Position numbers and translations under genes: made by a program. A stretch of 64,000 nucleotides of DNA, from assembly GCF_900113605.1 (NCBI RefSeq), contig NZ_FOPY01000002.1:286490-350489 (forward strand), read 5' to 3'. The notes below the pieces were generated by a model that was not told where the DNA came from, did no database searches, and saw only the letters and a list, made by a program, of their open reading frames with translations. Position 1 is the stretch's first letter. The number at the start of each line of letters is the position of its first letter. The DNA comes from Modicisalibacter xianhensis. Lineage in GTDB: Bacteria > Pseudomonadota > Gammaproteobacteria > Pseudomonadales > Halomonadaceae. This document shows, piece after piece, positions 7,665-15,913 of this stretch.

Positions 7665-8771
7665 ATGAACACGACCGGGACATCATCCGCCTCTCCCACC
7701 CCCGCCGAGCTTGGCTTTCGCATGCCGGCGGAATTCGCCCCGCACGATGCCTGCTGGATGCTATGGCCGCAGCGCCCCGATAACTGGCGCTACGGTGGCA
7801 AGCCGGCCCAGGCCACCTTCGTGGAAGTGGCCAAGGCCATCGCCGAAAGCGAGACGGTGTTCATCGGCGTCAACGACGACCAGTACGAGAATGCGCGCCA
7901 CCAGTTGCCCGATCACATCCGTGTCGTCGAGCTGTCGAGCAACGATGCCTGGATGCGTGACGTCGGCCCCACGTTCCTGACTCACCCGGATGGACGGCTT
8001 GCCATGGTCGACTGGGAATTCAACGCCTGGGGCGGCCTCAGCGGCGGGCTCTATTTCCCGTGGGACAAGGACCGGCGCATTCGCCTGAAGATCGCCGAGA
8101 TGCTCGGCGTACAACGCTTCTTTACTCCGCTGGTGCTGGAAGGCGGCTCGATCCATGTGGACGGTAAAGGCACCCTGATCACGACCGAGGAGTGCCTGCT
8201 CAATCCCAACCGCAATCCGAACATGACCAAGGCCGACCTGGAGAAACTGCTCGGCGACTTCCTGGGCGTGACCAAGGTGATCTGGATTCCGCGCGGCTGC
8301 CATCAGGACGAGACCGACGGCCACATCGACAACCTGTGCTGCTTCGTCGCCCCCGGTGAAGTGGTCCTGACCTGGACCGACGACGAAAGCGACCCGCAAC
8401 ACGCCATCTCCCGAGAGGCCCTGGAGGTCCTCGAGTCGTCCACCGACGCTCGGGGACGCCGGTTTACCGTGCACAAGCTGCCGATGCCAGGCCCGTTGAC
8501 CATTGCCGAGGCCGAGGCCAGCGGCGTCGATCGCTTGAGCAGCTCACGCCCGCGCCAGCCCGGCGATCGCATGGCCGGCTCCTACGTCAACTTCTATATC
8601 GGCAACACGGTAGTGGTTATGCCACGCCTCGACCCGACGCATGACGACGAGGCCAAGGCCATTCTCGAGGGGTTGTTTCCAGGACGCCGCGTGATCGGCG
8701 TCGATGCCCGAGAAATTCTGCTCGGCGGTGGCAACATCCACTGCATTACCCAGCAACAACCCAAGGCCTGA
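7665..8771 (+). CDS. aguA: Agmatine deiminase
   Basis: 368 residues, normal length for the agmatine deiminase/peptidyl-arginine deiminase-like family, which converts agmatine to N-carbamoylputrescine and ammonia. Characteristic motifs: SSNDAWMRDVGPTF near 88, VLEGGSIHVDG near 157, HQDETDGHIDN near 210 and GGGNIHCITQQ with the nucleophilic Cys360. TGAGG sits 6 bases before the ATG. It is the last gene of the aminotransferase-permease-deiminase run. No nitrilase-type N-carbamoylputrescine amidase (AguB) follows, as it often does elsewhere. Confidence 0.93.
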   Translation: MNTTGTSSASPTPAELGFRMPAEFAPHDACWMLWPQRPDNWRYGGKPAQATFVEVAKAIAESETVFIGVNDDQYENARHQLPDHIRVVELSSNDAWMRDVGPTFLTHPDGRLAMVDWEFNAWGGLSGGLYFPWDKDRRIRLKIAEMLGVQRFFTPLVLEGGSIHVDGKGTLITTEECLLNPNRNPNMTKADLEKLLGDFLGVTKVIWIPRGCHQDETDGHIDNLCCFVAPGEVVLTWTDDESDPQHAISREALEVLESSTDARGRRFTVHKLPMPGPLTIAEAEASGVDRLSSSRPRQPGDRMAGSYVNFYIGNTVVVMPRLDPTHDDEAKAILEGLFPGRRVIGVDAREILLGGGNIHCITQQQPKA

Positions 8772-8854
8772 TATCGTTTCGCTGCGCTTGGCTGCCACGC
8801 TGCCTCTTTTCTATGTTCAGTGTGTTGCAGCCAATTCAGGGAAAGGAGGCCACC

Positions 8855-9103
8855 ATGAAAGCATTGCAGCAGGGAGCCCTTATCGTACTCTTGGGCATGG
8901 GCGTGACTGCCTGTGGCACATCGACTACCGAACGCGCAACCAGTGGTGCGGGTATCGGTGCTGCTGTCGGTGCCGGAACGGCAGCCGTCACCGATACTGG
9001 CCTATTGACAGGCACAGCCATCGGCGCTGCCGTAGGCGCAGCGGGCGGAGCCTTGACCGAGGAGGACACGCTCAACCTCAACGAGCTGTCCCTCACCGAC
9101 TAG
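8855..9103 (+). CDS. Small glycine-zipper lipoprotein
   Basis: 82 residues. A lipoprotein signal peptide is clear: MKALQQG, a hydrophobic stretch and a VTAC lipobox with Cys20, so the mature protein is lipidated in the envelope. The mature part holds two glycine-zipper segments (GAGIGAAVGAGTAAV and GTAIGAAVGAAGGAL), typical of small outer-membrane glycine-zipper proteins, and an acidic tail. ATG at 8855 has AAAGGAGG 5 bases before it; the longer upstream frame lacks such a site. The function is unknown. Confidence 0.8.
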   Translation: MKALQQGALIVLLGMGVTACGTSTTERATSGAGIGAAVGAGTAAVTDTGLLTGTAIGAAVGAAGGALTEEDTLNLNELSLTD

Positions 9104-9110
9104 ACCCGTT

Positions 9111-9815
9111 TCAACGGCAAATACTGACGCCGCGCACGCCAAGATGAAAGTGATTGGCATGCGCGGCGTTGTAGTCTGGACCGAGTACGGTACCGAACAG
9201 GCCGCAGGCATCCTCTTGGGCCTGATGCAGGAACTCGCCCGCCTCCCCTTCATCGTCCCAGTCACTAAGCAGCTCTATTCGGCGTCCGCTTTCCAGCCGA
9301 AAGGCCGCGACATCCAGCGCATCCGCAGTCGCATGTTCGCTGCGCCGGGCATTGGCTCGGTGATAAATGTTGCGGCAGGCGAAGCTGCCGTAATGCTCGA
9401 CGCCTGTCACCGGCTGCCTGAACACGTCGCGGGCCAGCGGTTGCAGACGATGCCGTTCGTAGAGCGCCCAGGTCAGCGCCAGCGGACAGCTGGCCACGAA
9501 ACTGCGGTTGAACGTGACCGCGCTTCGCTGTATCCGCACCACGTTCTCCAGCGGACAGCCCTCGACGGGCGTATGAGGCGCCAGCGGCGTGTAGACCAAC
9601 GACTCCCCCGGCGTTGTCTGTAGCGCAGCAAGACAGGCCTCCGGATTGTCTTCCAGGCGCTGCAGCTTCCACTGCGTGACCGGAGTGATCGGGTCGGCAA
9701 CCCGCAATGGCTGCCAAGGGTTCCATTCCCGCGGTATCGCCCACCACTGCTTTTCGAAGCCGATACCCACCACGATCAGCACCAGGCCAATCACTTCGCG
9801 TGCATGAATCCTCAT
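9111..9815 (-). CDS. Extensin-like family protein
   Basis: About 234 residues from ATG 9815 (a TTG at 9839 is also in frame but has no support). An N-terminal hydrophobic segment (VIGLVLIVVGIGF) suggests membrane anchoring or export. The C-terminal domain has the bacterial extensin-like signature: GYxCR-type YGSFACRNIYHR, SEHATADALDVAAFRL, then NAAHANHFHLGV with the HxxH-like histidines, and four conserved cysteines. This fold is related to D,D-/L,D-peptidase-like Zn enzymes, hinting at a cell-envelope role. It is convergent with the lipoprotein gene, only 7 bases apart. Confidence 0.8.
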   Translation of the reverse strand: MRIHAREVIGLVLIVVGIGFEKQWWAIPREWNPWQPLRVADPITPVTQWKLQRLEDNPEACLAALQTTPGESLVYTPLAPHTPVEGCPLENVVRIQRSAVTFNRSFVASCPLALTWALYERHRLQPLARDVFRQPVTGVEHYGSFACRNIYHRANARRSEHATADALDVAAFRLESGRRIELLSDWDDEGEAGEFLHQAQEDACGLFGTVLGPDYNAAHANHFHLGVRGVSICR

Positions 9816-9880
9816 GGCATTCCCGTTGCGTGGATTCAAGCAGAGCGTAGCGCGTCATGGCGGTGGAAAAAACGGCACAT

Positions 9881-9904
9881 AAAAAAACCCCGCACCAGGC
9901 GGGG
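9881..9904 (-). terminator. Intrinsic terminator, minus strand
   Basis: Read on the minus strand: CCCCGC, loop CTGGT, GCGGGG and seven T residues. It terminates transcription coming from the right, i.e. from the 9.97-10.1 kb interval and not from the extensin gene, whose start lies further left. Its presence implies a short minus-strand transcript here. Confidence 0.75.
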
Positions 9905-9967
9905 CAAGCTCCACGAGAGAATGCTCGAGCGGTCAGGCCAGCTTGCGCTGTCGGTACTGGTCGACTA

Positions 9968-10108
9968 TCACAGCTTCGAGATGACATAGACCATCACCAA
10001 ATGACGACGCACGTTGGTAACCGAGACGCGAGCGGTTTACGGGTTGACGCCGATAGCATAGGTGTACTTGCCATAGCAGGTGTATTTCAGGACGACATGA
10101 AAAATCAC
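9968..10108 (-). pseudogene. Short interrupted reading frame
   Basis: From GTG at 10108 the frame reads 23 codons, including YTCYGKYTYAIGVNP, then a TAA at 10037-10039, and continues in the same frame for 22 more codons (RVSVTNVRRHLVMVYVISKL) to a TGA at 9968. The composition on both sides of the stop looks protein-like, suggesting a small gene broken by a nonsense change, followed by a terminator 64 bases on. No good ribosome binding site is seen. It could equally be a chance frame inside a small RNA. Confidence 0.25.
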
Positions 10109-10336
10109 AGCGACGCCAAGCAGCGTCTCGACACTGTTAGTGGATCCTTAACCTACCGATCGAGACTATCGAGCGTTCTCATGTCGAAGGATGCTGGGCG
10201 CGCATCAACGAAATGTAGCCAGGTGACTCTCCCCCATAAACATCCCAGTATCTAATTAGCCTGCAACCAATTAGCCAAGATGACCTTTATCTCCGGTAAG
10301 CCTAGAATCGATAGGTCCTTCTTACCGGGAGTCTTC

Positions 10337-11617
10337 ATGGCCAGCGATTCACCGTCTCGCTTCGAGGCAACGCCACAGGAACGGCGCATTCCCCTCGCCT
10401 TCTTCTCTTTTTTGCTGTCGCGCCTGGCCGCGGTGTTCGCCATGCAGATCCAGGCGGTGGTCGTGGCCTGGCAGGTCTACGACATCACCCGCGACCCGCT
10501 GTCGCTGGCCTACGTCGGTCTTGCCCAGTTCCTGCCCATGGTCGTGCTGCTGTTGCCGGCCGGCGATCTGGTCGACCGTTTCAACCGCAAGCACATCCTC
10601 TCCATCAGTTGGGCCGTGCAGGCGCTGTGCAGCGCCCTGCTGCTGTGGCTATCGTACACGGCCTCGAGTGACGTGACCGGCTTCTATGCCGTACTCGCCC
10701 TGTTCGGCTGTGCCCGCGCCTTCACCGGCCCAACGCTGCAGAGCCTGCTGCCGCAGATCGTGCCTCGCGCGCAGCTCTCCCGCGCCATCGCCCTGAACAG
10801 CTCGATCATGAAGATTGCGGTGATCGGCGGCCCTCTGCTCGGCGGTATCCTCTATGCCTATGGTGGTAGCCTGACCTACGCCGTGTGCCTGGTCTGTTTC
10901 CTGCTCGGCCTGGCGCTGCTGGTCACGGTGCCGGTGCGTTTTCGCAAGGAAGCCCGTCCGCAGGAGACCACGGCCTGGAAGCGCTTCACTGCGGGTATCG
11001 CCTACATACGCAACAAGCCCATCATCCTCGGCGCCATTTCGCTGGACTTGTTCGCCGTCCTGCTGGGTGGTGTGATCGCCCTACTGCCGATCTATGCCCA
11101 GGAAATCCTGCATGTCGGCCCCGAGGGGCTGGGCGCACTGCGCAGTGCCATCGCCATCGGCGCGCTGCTGATGGGCATCTATCTGGGCGTACGCGAACTC
11201 AAGCGCAACGTGGGGTGGATCATGTTCGTGGCGGTGGCGGTCTTCGGCCTCGCCAACCTGGTCTTCGCGCTGTCGACGGTGTTCTGGGTATCGTGGCTGG
11301 CCCTGTTGGTGGCCGGCGCTGCCGACATGATCAGCGTCAACGTGCGTATTACGCTGATTCAGCTCGCCACCCCCGACGAGATGCGCGGCCGCGTCAATGC
11401 CGTCAACATGCTGTTCATCGGGTCGAGCAATGAGCTCGGCGAGTTCCGTGCTGGCACCAGTGCGGCCTGGTTCGGCGCCGTGCCGGCGGCGGTCGTAGGC
11501 GGACTCGGTACGCTCGCCGTCGTCGGGCTGTGGATGAAAGTGTTTCCGTCACTGCGCCAGGTCAATCGCTTCGAGGATGCCACGCAGGAACTACCGGCGC
11601 GGGAAGCCACCGCCTGA
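10337..11617 (+). CDS. MFS transporter (EntS/MFS_3-type exporter)
   Basis: 426 residues from ATG 10337 with about 12 membrane segments. Motif A between TM2 and TM3 is present as GDLVDRFNRKHIL, and CARAFTGPTLQSLLPQIVP near residue 115 is typical of the MFS_3 exporters that include the enterobactin exporter EntS and many drug-efflux proteins. ATG at 10337 follows CCGGGAG; an upstream in-frame ATG at 10280 has no site. Single gene, convergent with the dehydrogenase at 11666. The substrate is unknown. Confidence 0.82.
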   Translation: MASDSPSRFEATPQERRIPLAFFSFLLSRLAAVFAMQIQAVVVAWQVYDITRDPLSLAYVGLAQFLPMVVLLLPAGDLVDRFNRKHILSISWAVQALCSALLLWLSYTASSDVTGFYAVLALFGCARAFTGPTLQSLLPQIVPRAQLSRAIALNSSIMKIAVIGGPLLGGILYAYGGSLTYAVCLVCFLLGLALLVTVPVRFRKEARPQETTAWKRFTAGIAYIRNKPIILGAISLDLFAVLLGGVIALLPIYAQEILHVGPEGLGALRSAIAIGALLMGIYLGVRELKRNVGWIMFVAVAVFGLANLVFALSTVFWVSWLALLVAGAADMISVNVRITLIQLATPDEMRGRVNAVNMLFIGSSNELGEFRAGTSAAWFGAVPAAVVGGLGTLAVVGLWMKVFPSLRQVNRFEDATQELPAREATA

Positions 11618-11665
11618 ATGGCTAGCAATATGATGCATAGGTGATTACACGCCAGAACTCGCCTA

Positions 11666-13135
11666 TCAGGCGCCCGGCCCGCACTCAGTGCACTGGTCGA
11701 GCATCGCCGGTTCGAGCAGCAACTTGGCATTGAGATCACGCAGCGCCGTGCGTATCCCTTCCTCCAGGGTCGGGTGATAGAACGGCATGTTAAGCATCTG
11801 GTGCACGCTCATGCGCTGCTGGCAGGCCCAGGCCAGCAAATGCCCGAGATGCTCGGCCTGAGGGGCAAGAAGTTCGGCGCCTAGAAACAGGCCGGTACCG
11901 TATTCACCGTACAGGTGCACCCAGCCGTGATTCTGACGCATGACCTTGGCACGCCCCTGATTTTCGTAGTTCAATTCGCCAATCGCATAGTCCTGCCCCA
12001 GCACATGGGTCTTCTCGATCTCGGGCCGGCTGAGCCCCACACTGGCGATCTGTGGCTCGCTAAAGACGATTGCCAGGGAGACGCGCCGATAGCCGGCCCG
12101 CAAGTCAGGGAAGCGCCCCGCGTTATGCCCGGCGATACGCCCCTCGTCGGTCGCCTCGTGCAGCAGCGGTTCAGCATGGTTGGCATCGCCCGCAATGAAA
12201 ACGTGACTGGCCCCTCCGCGCGTGTCGTAACACTGCAGGGTATGCCGGTCGTAGAGGGGTATTCCCTTGTCGTTGGTCTCGATGCCCGCCTTCTCCAGCC
12301 CCAGGCCAGCGAGATTGGGTCGACGGCCGGTCGCCGCCAGCAGATAGTCGAAGCGCTCGGTCAGCCGTTCGCCGCTGCGGCGGTCGACGAACGTCACGCG
12401 GACACCGTCGTCATCCTCCTGGATGTCGCTGGTTTCCGCTTCCGGATCGAGATAGAACTCCTCGTTGAAAAGGGACACGGCCGCGGAGCGCAGTGCTTTG
12501 TCCTGCAGGCCGCCCACGCCACCGCTGCGCCCGAACAGGCGCACCCGGACACCGAGGCGCGCCAGCGCCTGCCCCAGCTCCAGCCCGACGATGCCGGGCC
12601 CGAACACGGCGACCGACTCGGGCAACTCATGCAGGTCGAAGATCGTGTCGCTGGTCAGGATGCGCTTACCGGCGGCCTGCAGCGGCTCGGGAATGTGCGG
12701 CGAGGAGCCGGTGGCAACGATGGCGCGAGAAAAACGCACTCGCGTGTGGTCGGCAACGGCCAAGGTATGGTCATCTTCGAAGCGCGCCTGGCCACGCAGC
12801 TTGTCCTCGGCGGGAAAGTCCTCGATCGAGTCGAGTATGGTGGCGACGAATGCATCACGCCCTTCTCGCACCCGCTGCATCACGGCATGCTTGTCGATAA
12901 TGACATCGCTCTCGATACGCGCCCCGAACGGCGCAATATGCCGGGCGTCATGAACGGCATTGGCAGCAGCAATCAGCAGCTTGCTGGGCATGCAACCGGT
13001 GCGTGCACAGGTGGTGCCGTAGTCGCCGCCTTCGACGAGAATCACGGAAGGGGTATGTTTCTTGGCGGCACGGTAGGCACTCAGTCCGGCACTTCCCGCA
13101 CCGATGATGACAACGTCAACGTTGCGATCCTGCAT
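11666..13135 (-). CDS. Dihydrolipoamide dehydrogenase-like flavoprotein disulfide reductase
   Basis: 489 residues, class I pyridine nucleotide-disulfide oxidoreductase. FAD-binding GAGSAG at 12-17, redox-active pair Cys43/Cys48 in TTCARTGCMPSK, NAD-binding GPGIVGLELG near 180, second FAD motif VFIAGDANH near 315, and the C-terminal His-Glu pair in FYHPTLEEGI. The CARTGC variant instead of CLNVGC marks the stand-alone Lpd3/Lpd-like group that is not linked to pyruvate or oxoglutarate dehydrogenase genes; none are nearby here. It likely moves electrons between NAD(P)H and an unidentified disulfide substrate in the cytosol. Confidence 0.85.
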   Translation of the reverse strand: MQDRNVDVVIIGAGSAGLSAYRAAKKHTPSVILVEGGDYGTTCARTGCMPSKLLIAAANAVHDARHIAPFGARIESDVIIDKHAVMQRVREGRDAFVATILDSIEDFPAEDKLRGQARFEDDHTLAVADHTRVRFSRAIVATGSSPHIPEPLQAAGKRILTSDTIFDLHELPESVAVFGPGIVGLELGQALARLGVRVRLFGRSGGVGGLQDKALRSAAVSLFNEEFYLDPEAETSDIQEDDDGVRVTFVDRRSGERLTERFDYLLAATGRRPNLAGLGLEKAGIETNDKGIPLYDRHTLQCYDTRGGASHVFIAGDANHAEPLLHEATDEGRIAGHNAGRFPDLRAGYRRVSLAIVFSEPQIASVGLSRPEIEKTHVLGQDYAIGELNYENQGRAKVMRQNHGWVHLYGEYGTGLFLGAELLAPQAEHLGHLLAWACQQRMSVHQMLNMPFYHPTLEEGIRTALRDLNAKLLLEPAMLDQCTECGPGA

Positions 13136-13217
13136 CGAACCTCTCCCTGTCGGCCACTTCTAACCGTAGCAGCTTGGAAGAGGTTTCACCCATGTAGCAT
13201 CAATGCAGCCAGACAGG

Positions 13218-13379
13218 CTAGCCCACGACCAGGCTGATGATCAGCGCGACACCACCCACCACCAGCGCGGTGATAACGGCAATATCGAGCAGGCGGTTGA
13301 GCCAGCGATCGGCAGGGGCCGCATGGCGTCGGGTCGCCCCCCGCCGATGCCGAGTCGATGATTTGGTGAAAGATCGCAT
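13218..13379 (-). CDS. 53-residue basic single-span membrane protein
   Basis: Frame of 53 codons from ATG 13379 to TAG at 13218. The first 26 residues are strongly basic (MRSFTKSSTRHRRG, RRHAAP), followed by RWLNRLLDIAVIT and a 20-residue hydrophobic helix (ALVVGGVALIISLVVG) that ends the protein. This basic-then-helix layout predicts an inner-membrane protein with its N terminus in the cytosol. It lies 70 bases after the BCCT transporter gene on the same strand, so it may be read through from it. The ribosome binding site is weak. No family recognised. Confidence 0.55.
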   Translation of the reverse strand: MRSFTKSSTRHRRGATRRHAAPADRWLNRLLDIAVITALVVGGVALIISLVVG

Positions 13380-13449
13380 GACGGCGCCCCGCATTGACTC
13401 CGCTAAATCCCTATTATGCGCCAGCCCATGCGTTTATCACCATCTCGGC

Positions 13450-15072
13450 TCAAGTGTTGATACGCCGATTGACCACATTGGGCGCACGACGATAGCGGTC
13501 CTCGTCCGCCAGCGACTCGGCCTCGAAGGCATCTGCCCCGACCGGTGTCTCGCCATGGCGACGGTAGAGCGAGGTCAACATCGCCTTGCGGTCGGCACGC
13601 AGTTCGTTGATCAGCACGAACATCATGCCGAAGATGATGAACGTGAACGGCAACGCCGAAAGCACCGCGGCCGACTGCAGGCCTTTCAGCCCCCCCGCGA
13701 TGATCAGCGTCAGGCAGATGGCCGCGATCAGCAGCCCCCAGGCGATGCGCTTGAACAGCGGTGGGTTGATCGAGCCATTATCAGTCATCTGCGCCACGAT
13801 ATAGGTCGCCGAATCCGCCGACGTCACCAGGAAGATGAAGATCAGCAGCAGCCCGACGACCGACAGCACGTTGGAGAATGGCATCAGGTCGAACATCCGG
13901 AACAGGGCCACGGTGATGTTCTCGTCGGTGGCCTGAGCCAGGCCCACGTCCTGTGTCATCTCCATGTTGATCGCCGCGCCACCGAACACGCCGATCCACA
14001 GGCAAGCCAGCAAGGGCGGCACGATCAGCACACCGAACACGTACTCCTTGATGGTACGCCCCCGCGATACGCGGGCCACGAACGTGCCCACGAACGGCGA
14101 CCAGGCAATCACCCAGGCCCAGTAGAAGATTGTCCAGTCATTGGCCCAGGTATTATCGCTATAAGGCGAAACCCGCAGGCTCATGCCGATGAAGTGCTGC
14201 AGATAATCGCCGATACCCAGCGTGATGGTTTCCAGGATTGCCAGGGTCGGCCCGGTGAACAGTACGTAGAGCATCAACGCGAAGCACAAGGTCAGGTTGA
14301 TATTGGACAGACGCTTGATGCCCTTGTCGAGGCCCGACCAGGTCGAGGCCATGTAACACACGAACATGGCGCCCATGATGGCAAACTTCCAGAACACGTT
14401 CTGTTCGATCCCGAACACCGCGTTCAGGCCGCCATTGATCTGCAGCACGGCCAGGCCGATCGAGGTCGCCACCCCCATGACCGTGGCAACCACGGCAAAG
14501 ATGTCCAAGGCAGGCGCATAGCGGCGCGACTTGGGGTACTTGGCGGTGACCGGCGCCAACACTGACGAGACCAGGCCGGCCTGTCCCTTGCGGAACTGGT
14601 AATAGGCAATGATCAGGCCCACCATCGAGAACGCGGCCCACTGGTGCACGCCCCAGTTGAAGAAACTGTATTGGATGGCATAGCGCGCTGCGGCGGCGGT
14701 TTCCGGCTCGACATCGCCATACGGCGGGTGCAGGTAATGGGTCATCGGTTCGGCCATGCCGTAGAACACCAGCCCGACCCCGAACCCGGCCGCCAAGAGC
14801 ATGGCCACCCACGAAAAGAAGGAATACGAGGGCGAACTGTCCTGTGGGCCCAGCTTGATCTTGCCGTACTTGCTGAACGCCAGGACGAACAAAAACAGCA
14901 CGAAACCGAAAACCGAAAACAGGTAGAACCAGCCGAAATAGCGTCCGATGGTGCTCAAGGCAGCATTTGCAACATCACCAAAATGCTGCGGAAACGCAGC
15001 GCCCACGGCGACCAGCGCAAGAATGATGCATGCCGAAATGGTAAAGACTCGGTGCCTTCCAAGATTGGCCAT
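13450..15072 (-). CDS. BCCT-family transporter (betaine/choline/carnitine type)
   Basis: 540 residues with 12 predicted membrane helices. The family signature is clear: WTIFYWAWVIAWSPFVGTF near residue 318, the preceding GMAEPMTHY near 104, and a glycine-rich TM1' region (AAGFGVGLVFYG). Members import glycine betaine, choline or related trimethylammonium or sulfonium compounds with Na+ or H+, a major osmoprotection route in halophiles. The cytoplasmic C-terminal tail is short (about 45 residues), unlike osmosensing BetT. AAGGAAAT precedes the ATG. The exact substrate cannot be told from sequence. Confidence 0.9.
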   Translation of the reverse strand: MANLGRHRVFTISACIILALVAVGAAFPQHFGDVANAALSTIGRYFGWFYLFSVFGFVLFLFVLAFSKYGKIKLGPQDSSPSYSFFSWVAMLLAAGFGVGLVFYGMAEPMTHYLHPPYGDVEPETAAAARYAIQYSFFNWGVHQWAAFSMVGLIIAYYQFRKGQAGLVSSVLAPVTAKYPKSRRYAPALDIFAVVATVMGVATSIGLAVLQINGGLNAVFGIEQNVFWKFAIMGAMFVCYMASTWSGLDKGIKRLSNINLTLCFALMLYVLFTGPTLAILETITLGIGDYLQHFIGMSLRVSPYSDNTWANDWTIFYWAWVIAWSPFVGTFVARVSRGRTIKEYVFGVLIVPPLLACLWIGVFGGAAINMEMTQDVGLAQATDENITVALFRMFDLMPFSNVLSVVGLLLIFIFLVTSADSATYIVAQMTDNGSINPPLFKRIAWGLLIAAICLTLIIAGGLKGLQSAAVLSALPFTFIIFGMMFVLINELRADRKAMLTSLYRRHGETPVGADAFEAESLADEDRYRRAPNVVNRRINT

Positions 15073-15173
15073 GAGGATTTCCTTATCCGGTTATCGCCTC
15101 AAACAGGTATATCGTCTACTTTGGCTTCATAGCGCTTCGCAAAACTTCCGTTAGCATGCGAGCTTCACCAACG

Positions 15174-15193
15174 TTAGGCAAATCTTAGGCAAA
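15174..15193. promoter_or_regulatory. Direct repeat upstream of the BCCT and VTT genes
   Basis: TTAGGCAAA occurs at 15174-15182 and again at 15185-15193, an 11-bp period (one helical turn), in the divergent promoter region between the BCCT transporter and the VTT-domain gene. This is the layout of a tandem binding site for a dimeric activator, but no cognate protein can be named. Confidence 0.35.
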
Positions 15194-15212
15194 ACGGATA
15201 CATTTTCAATCG

Positions 15213-15824
15213 ATGCCGTTACCTTCCTTCACCTTATTGACATCGACCACGGCCTGGCTGAACAAGCTTTCCGAGTCGCGCAATGCCTACTGGCTGTTGT
15301 TTGTGGCCTCGATGATGGAAACCCTGATCGTCCCGATTCCCATCGAGGTGATTCTGATTCCATGGATGCTGTGCCATCCCGAGAAGAAATGGCGTATCGC
15401 CGCCGTGGCACTGGCCGGCAACCTCGTCGCTGCGTCGATCGGTTATTGGCTTGGCAATCTGGTCATGGATCAGTGGGGCGATACGCTGATCCAGCTATTT
15501 GGCGGACAGGCGGCGTACTCCGATTTCCAGACCCGGTTCAATCAGGATGGTTTCATGGCCATCGCCGCCATCGCCGTGGTTCCGGTGCCCTTCCAGATTG
15601 CCATGCTGGTCGCCGGCGTTAGCGATTATCCGTTCCCCTTGTTCGTTCTTGCGGCAGTCATGGCACGCAGCATCCGCTATTTCGGACTGGCGATCCTGGT
15701 GCAGATTTTCGGCAATGCGGCGATGCGGGTCTGGAATCGTCATTCACGCCCGGTCGGTATCGGACTGGTGGTGGTCTTCTTCGTGTGGGTAGGTTGGCAA
15801 TTCAAAGGATCTCTACCTATCTAG
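15213..15824 (+). CDS. YqaA/DedA-like VTT-domain membrane protein
   Basis: 203 residues with about five hydrophobic segments. The VTT/SNARE-associated domain hallmarks are seen: [16 protein letters not shown] near 36, a glycine-rich [13 protein letters not shown] and the [16 protein letters not shown] loop with the preceding VVPVPF. Family members are inner-membrane proteins; DedA relatives flip polyprenyl phosphates or phospholipids. YqaA itself has no assigned function. The ATG at 15213 lacks a clear ribosome binding site. Confidence 0.78.
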   Translation: MPLPSFTLLTSTTAWLNKLSESRNAYWLLFVASMMETLIVPIPIEVILIPWMLCHPEKKWRIAAVALAGNLVAASIGYWLGNLVMDQWGDTLIQLFGGQAAYSDFQTRFNQDGFMAIAAIAVVPVPFQIAMLVAGVSDYPFPLFVLAAVMARSIRYFGLAILVQIFGNAAMRVWNRHSRPVGIGLVVVFFVWVGWQFKGSLPI

Positions 15825-15869
15825 CAGCTTGTATTCCTGCCGAACTGGCCCAACCTGAGGGAAGTACTA

Positions 15870-15890
15870 AGGGTGCTAACGAAGCACCCT
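15870..15890 (+). other. Perfect 8-bp hairpin before the luciferase-like gene
   Basis: AGGGTGCT (15870-15877), loop AACGA, AGCACCCT (15883-15890). There is no T tract on either side, so it is not a standard terminator. It could be an mRNA-end or leader structure between the VTT gene and the oxidoreductase gene. Confidence 0.35.
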
Positions 15891-15913
15891 GCACCGTTCA
15901 TCAGGGAGGCCCC

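Larger units (their letters stand above)
9816..10336. other. Gene-poor interval with a minus-strand terminator and a small broken frame
   Basis: About 520 bases between the extensin-like gene and the MFS gene. It contains the terminator at 9881-9904 and a short interrupted minus-strand frame at 9968-10108, both listed separately. A plus-strand frame at 9857-10255 runs across the terminator and has low-complexity, non-family composition; I do not call it. The stretch 10110-10330 should hold the MFS promoter; nothing else is seen. Confidence 0.4.

Noticed and set aside
9857..10255. 132-codon plus-strand frame
   Set aside because: Crosses the minus-strand terminator, has no ribosome binding site and no recognisable sequence.
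13237..14565. 442-codon plus-strand frame
   Set aside because: Antisense shadow of the BCCT transporter; long open antisense frames are common in GC-rich genes.
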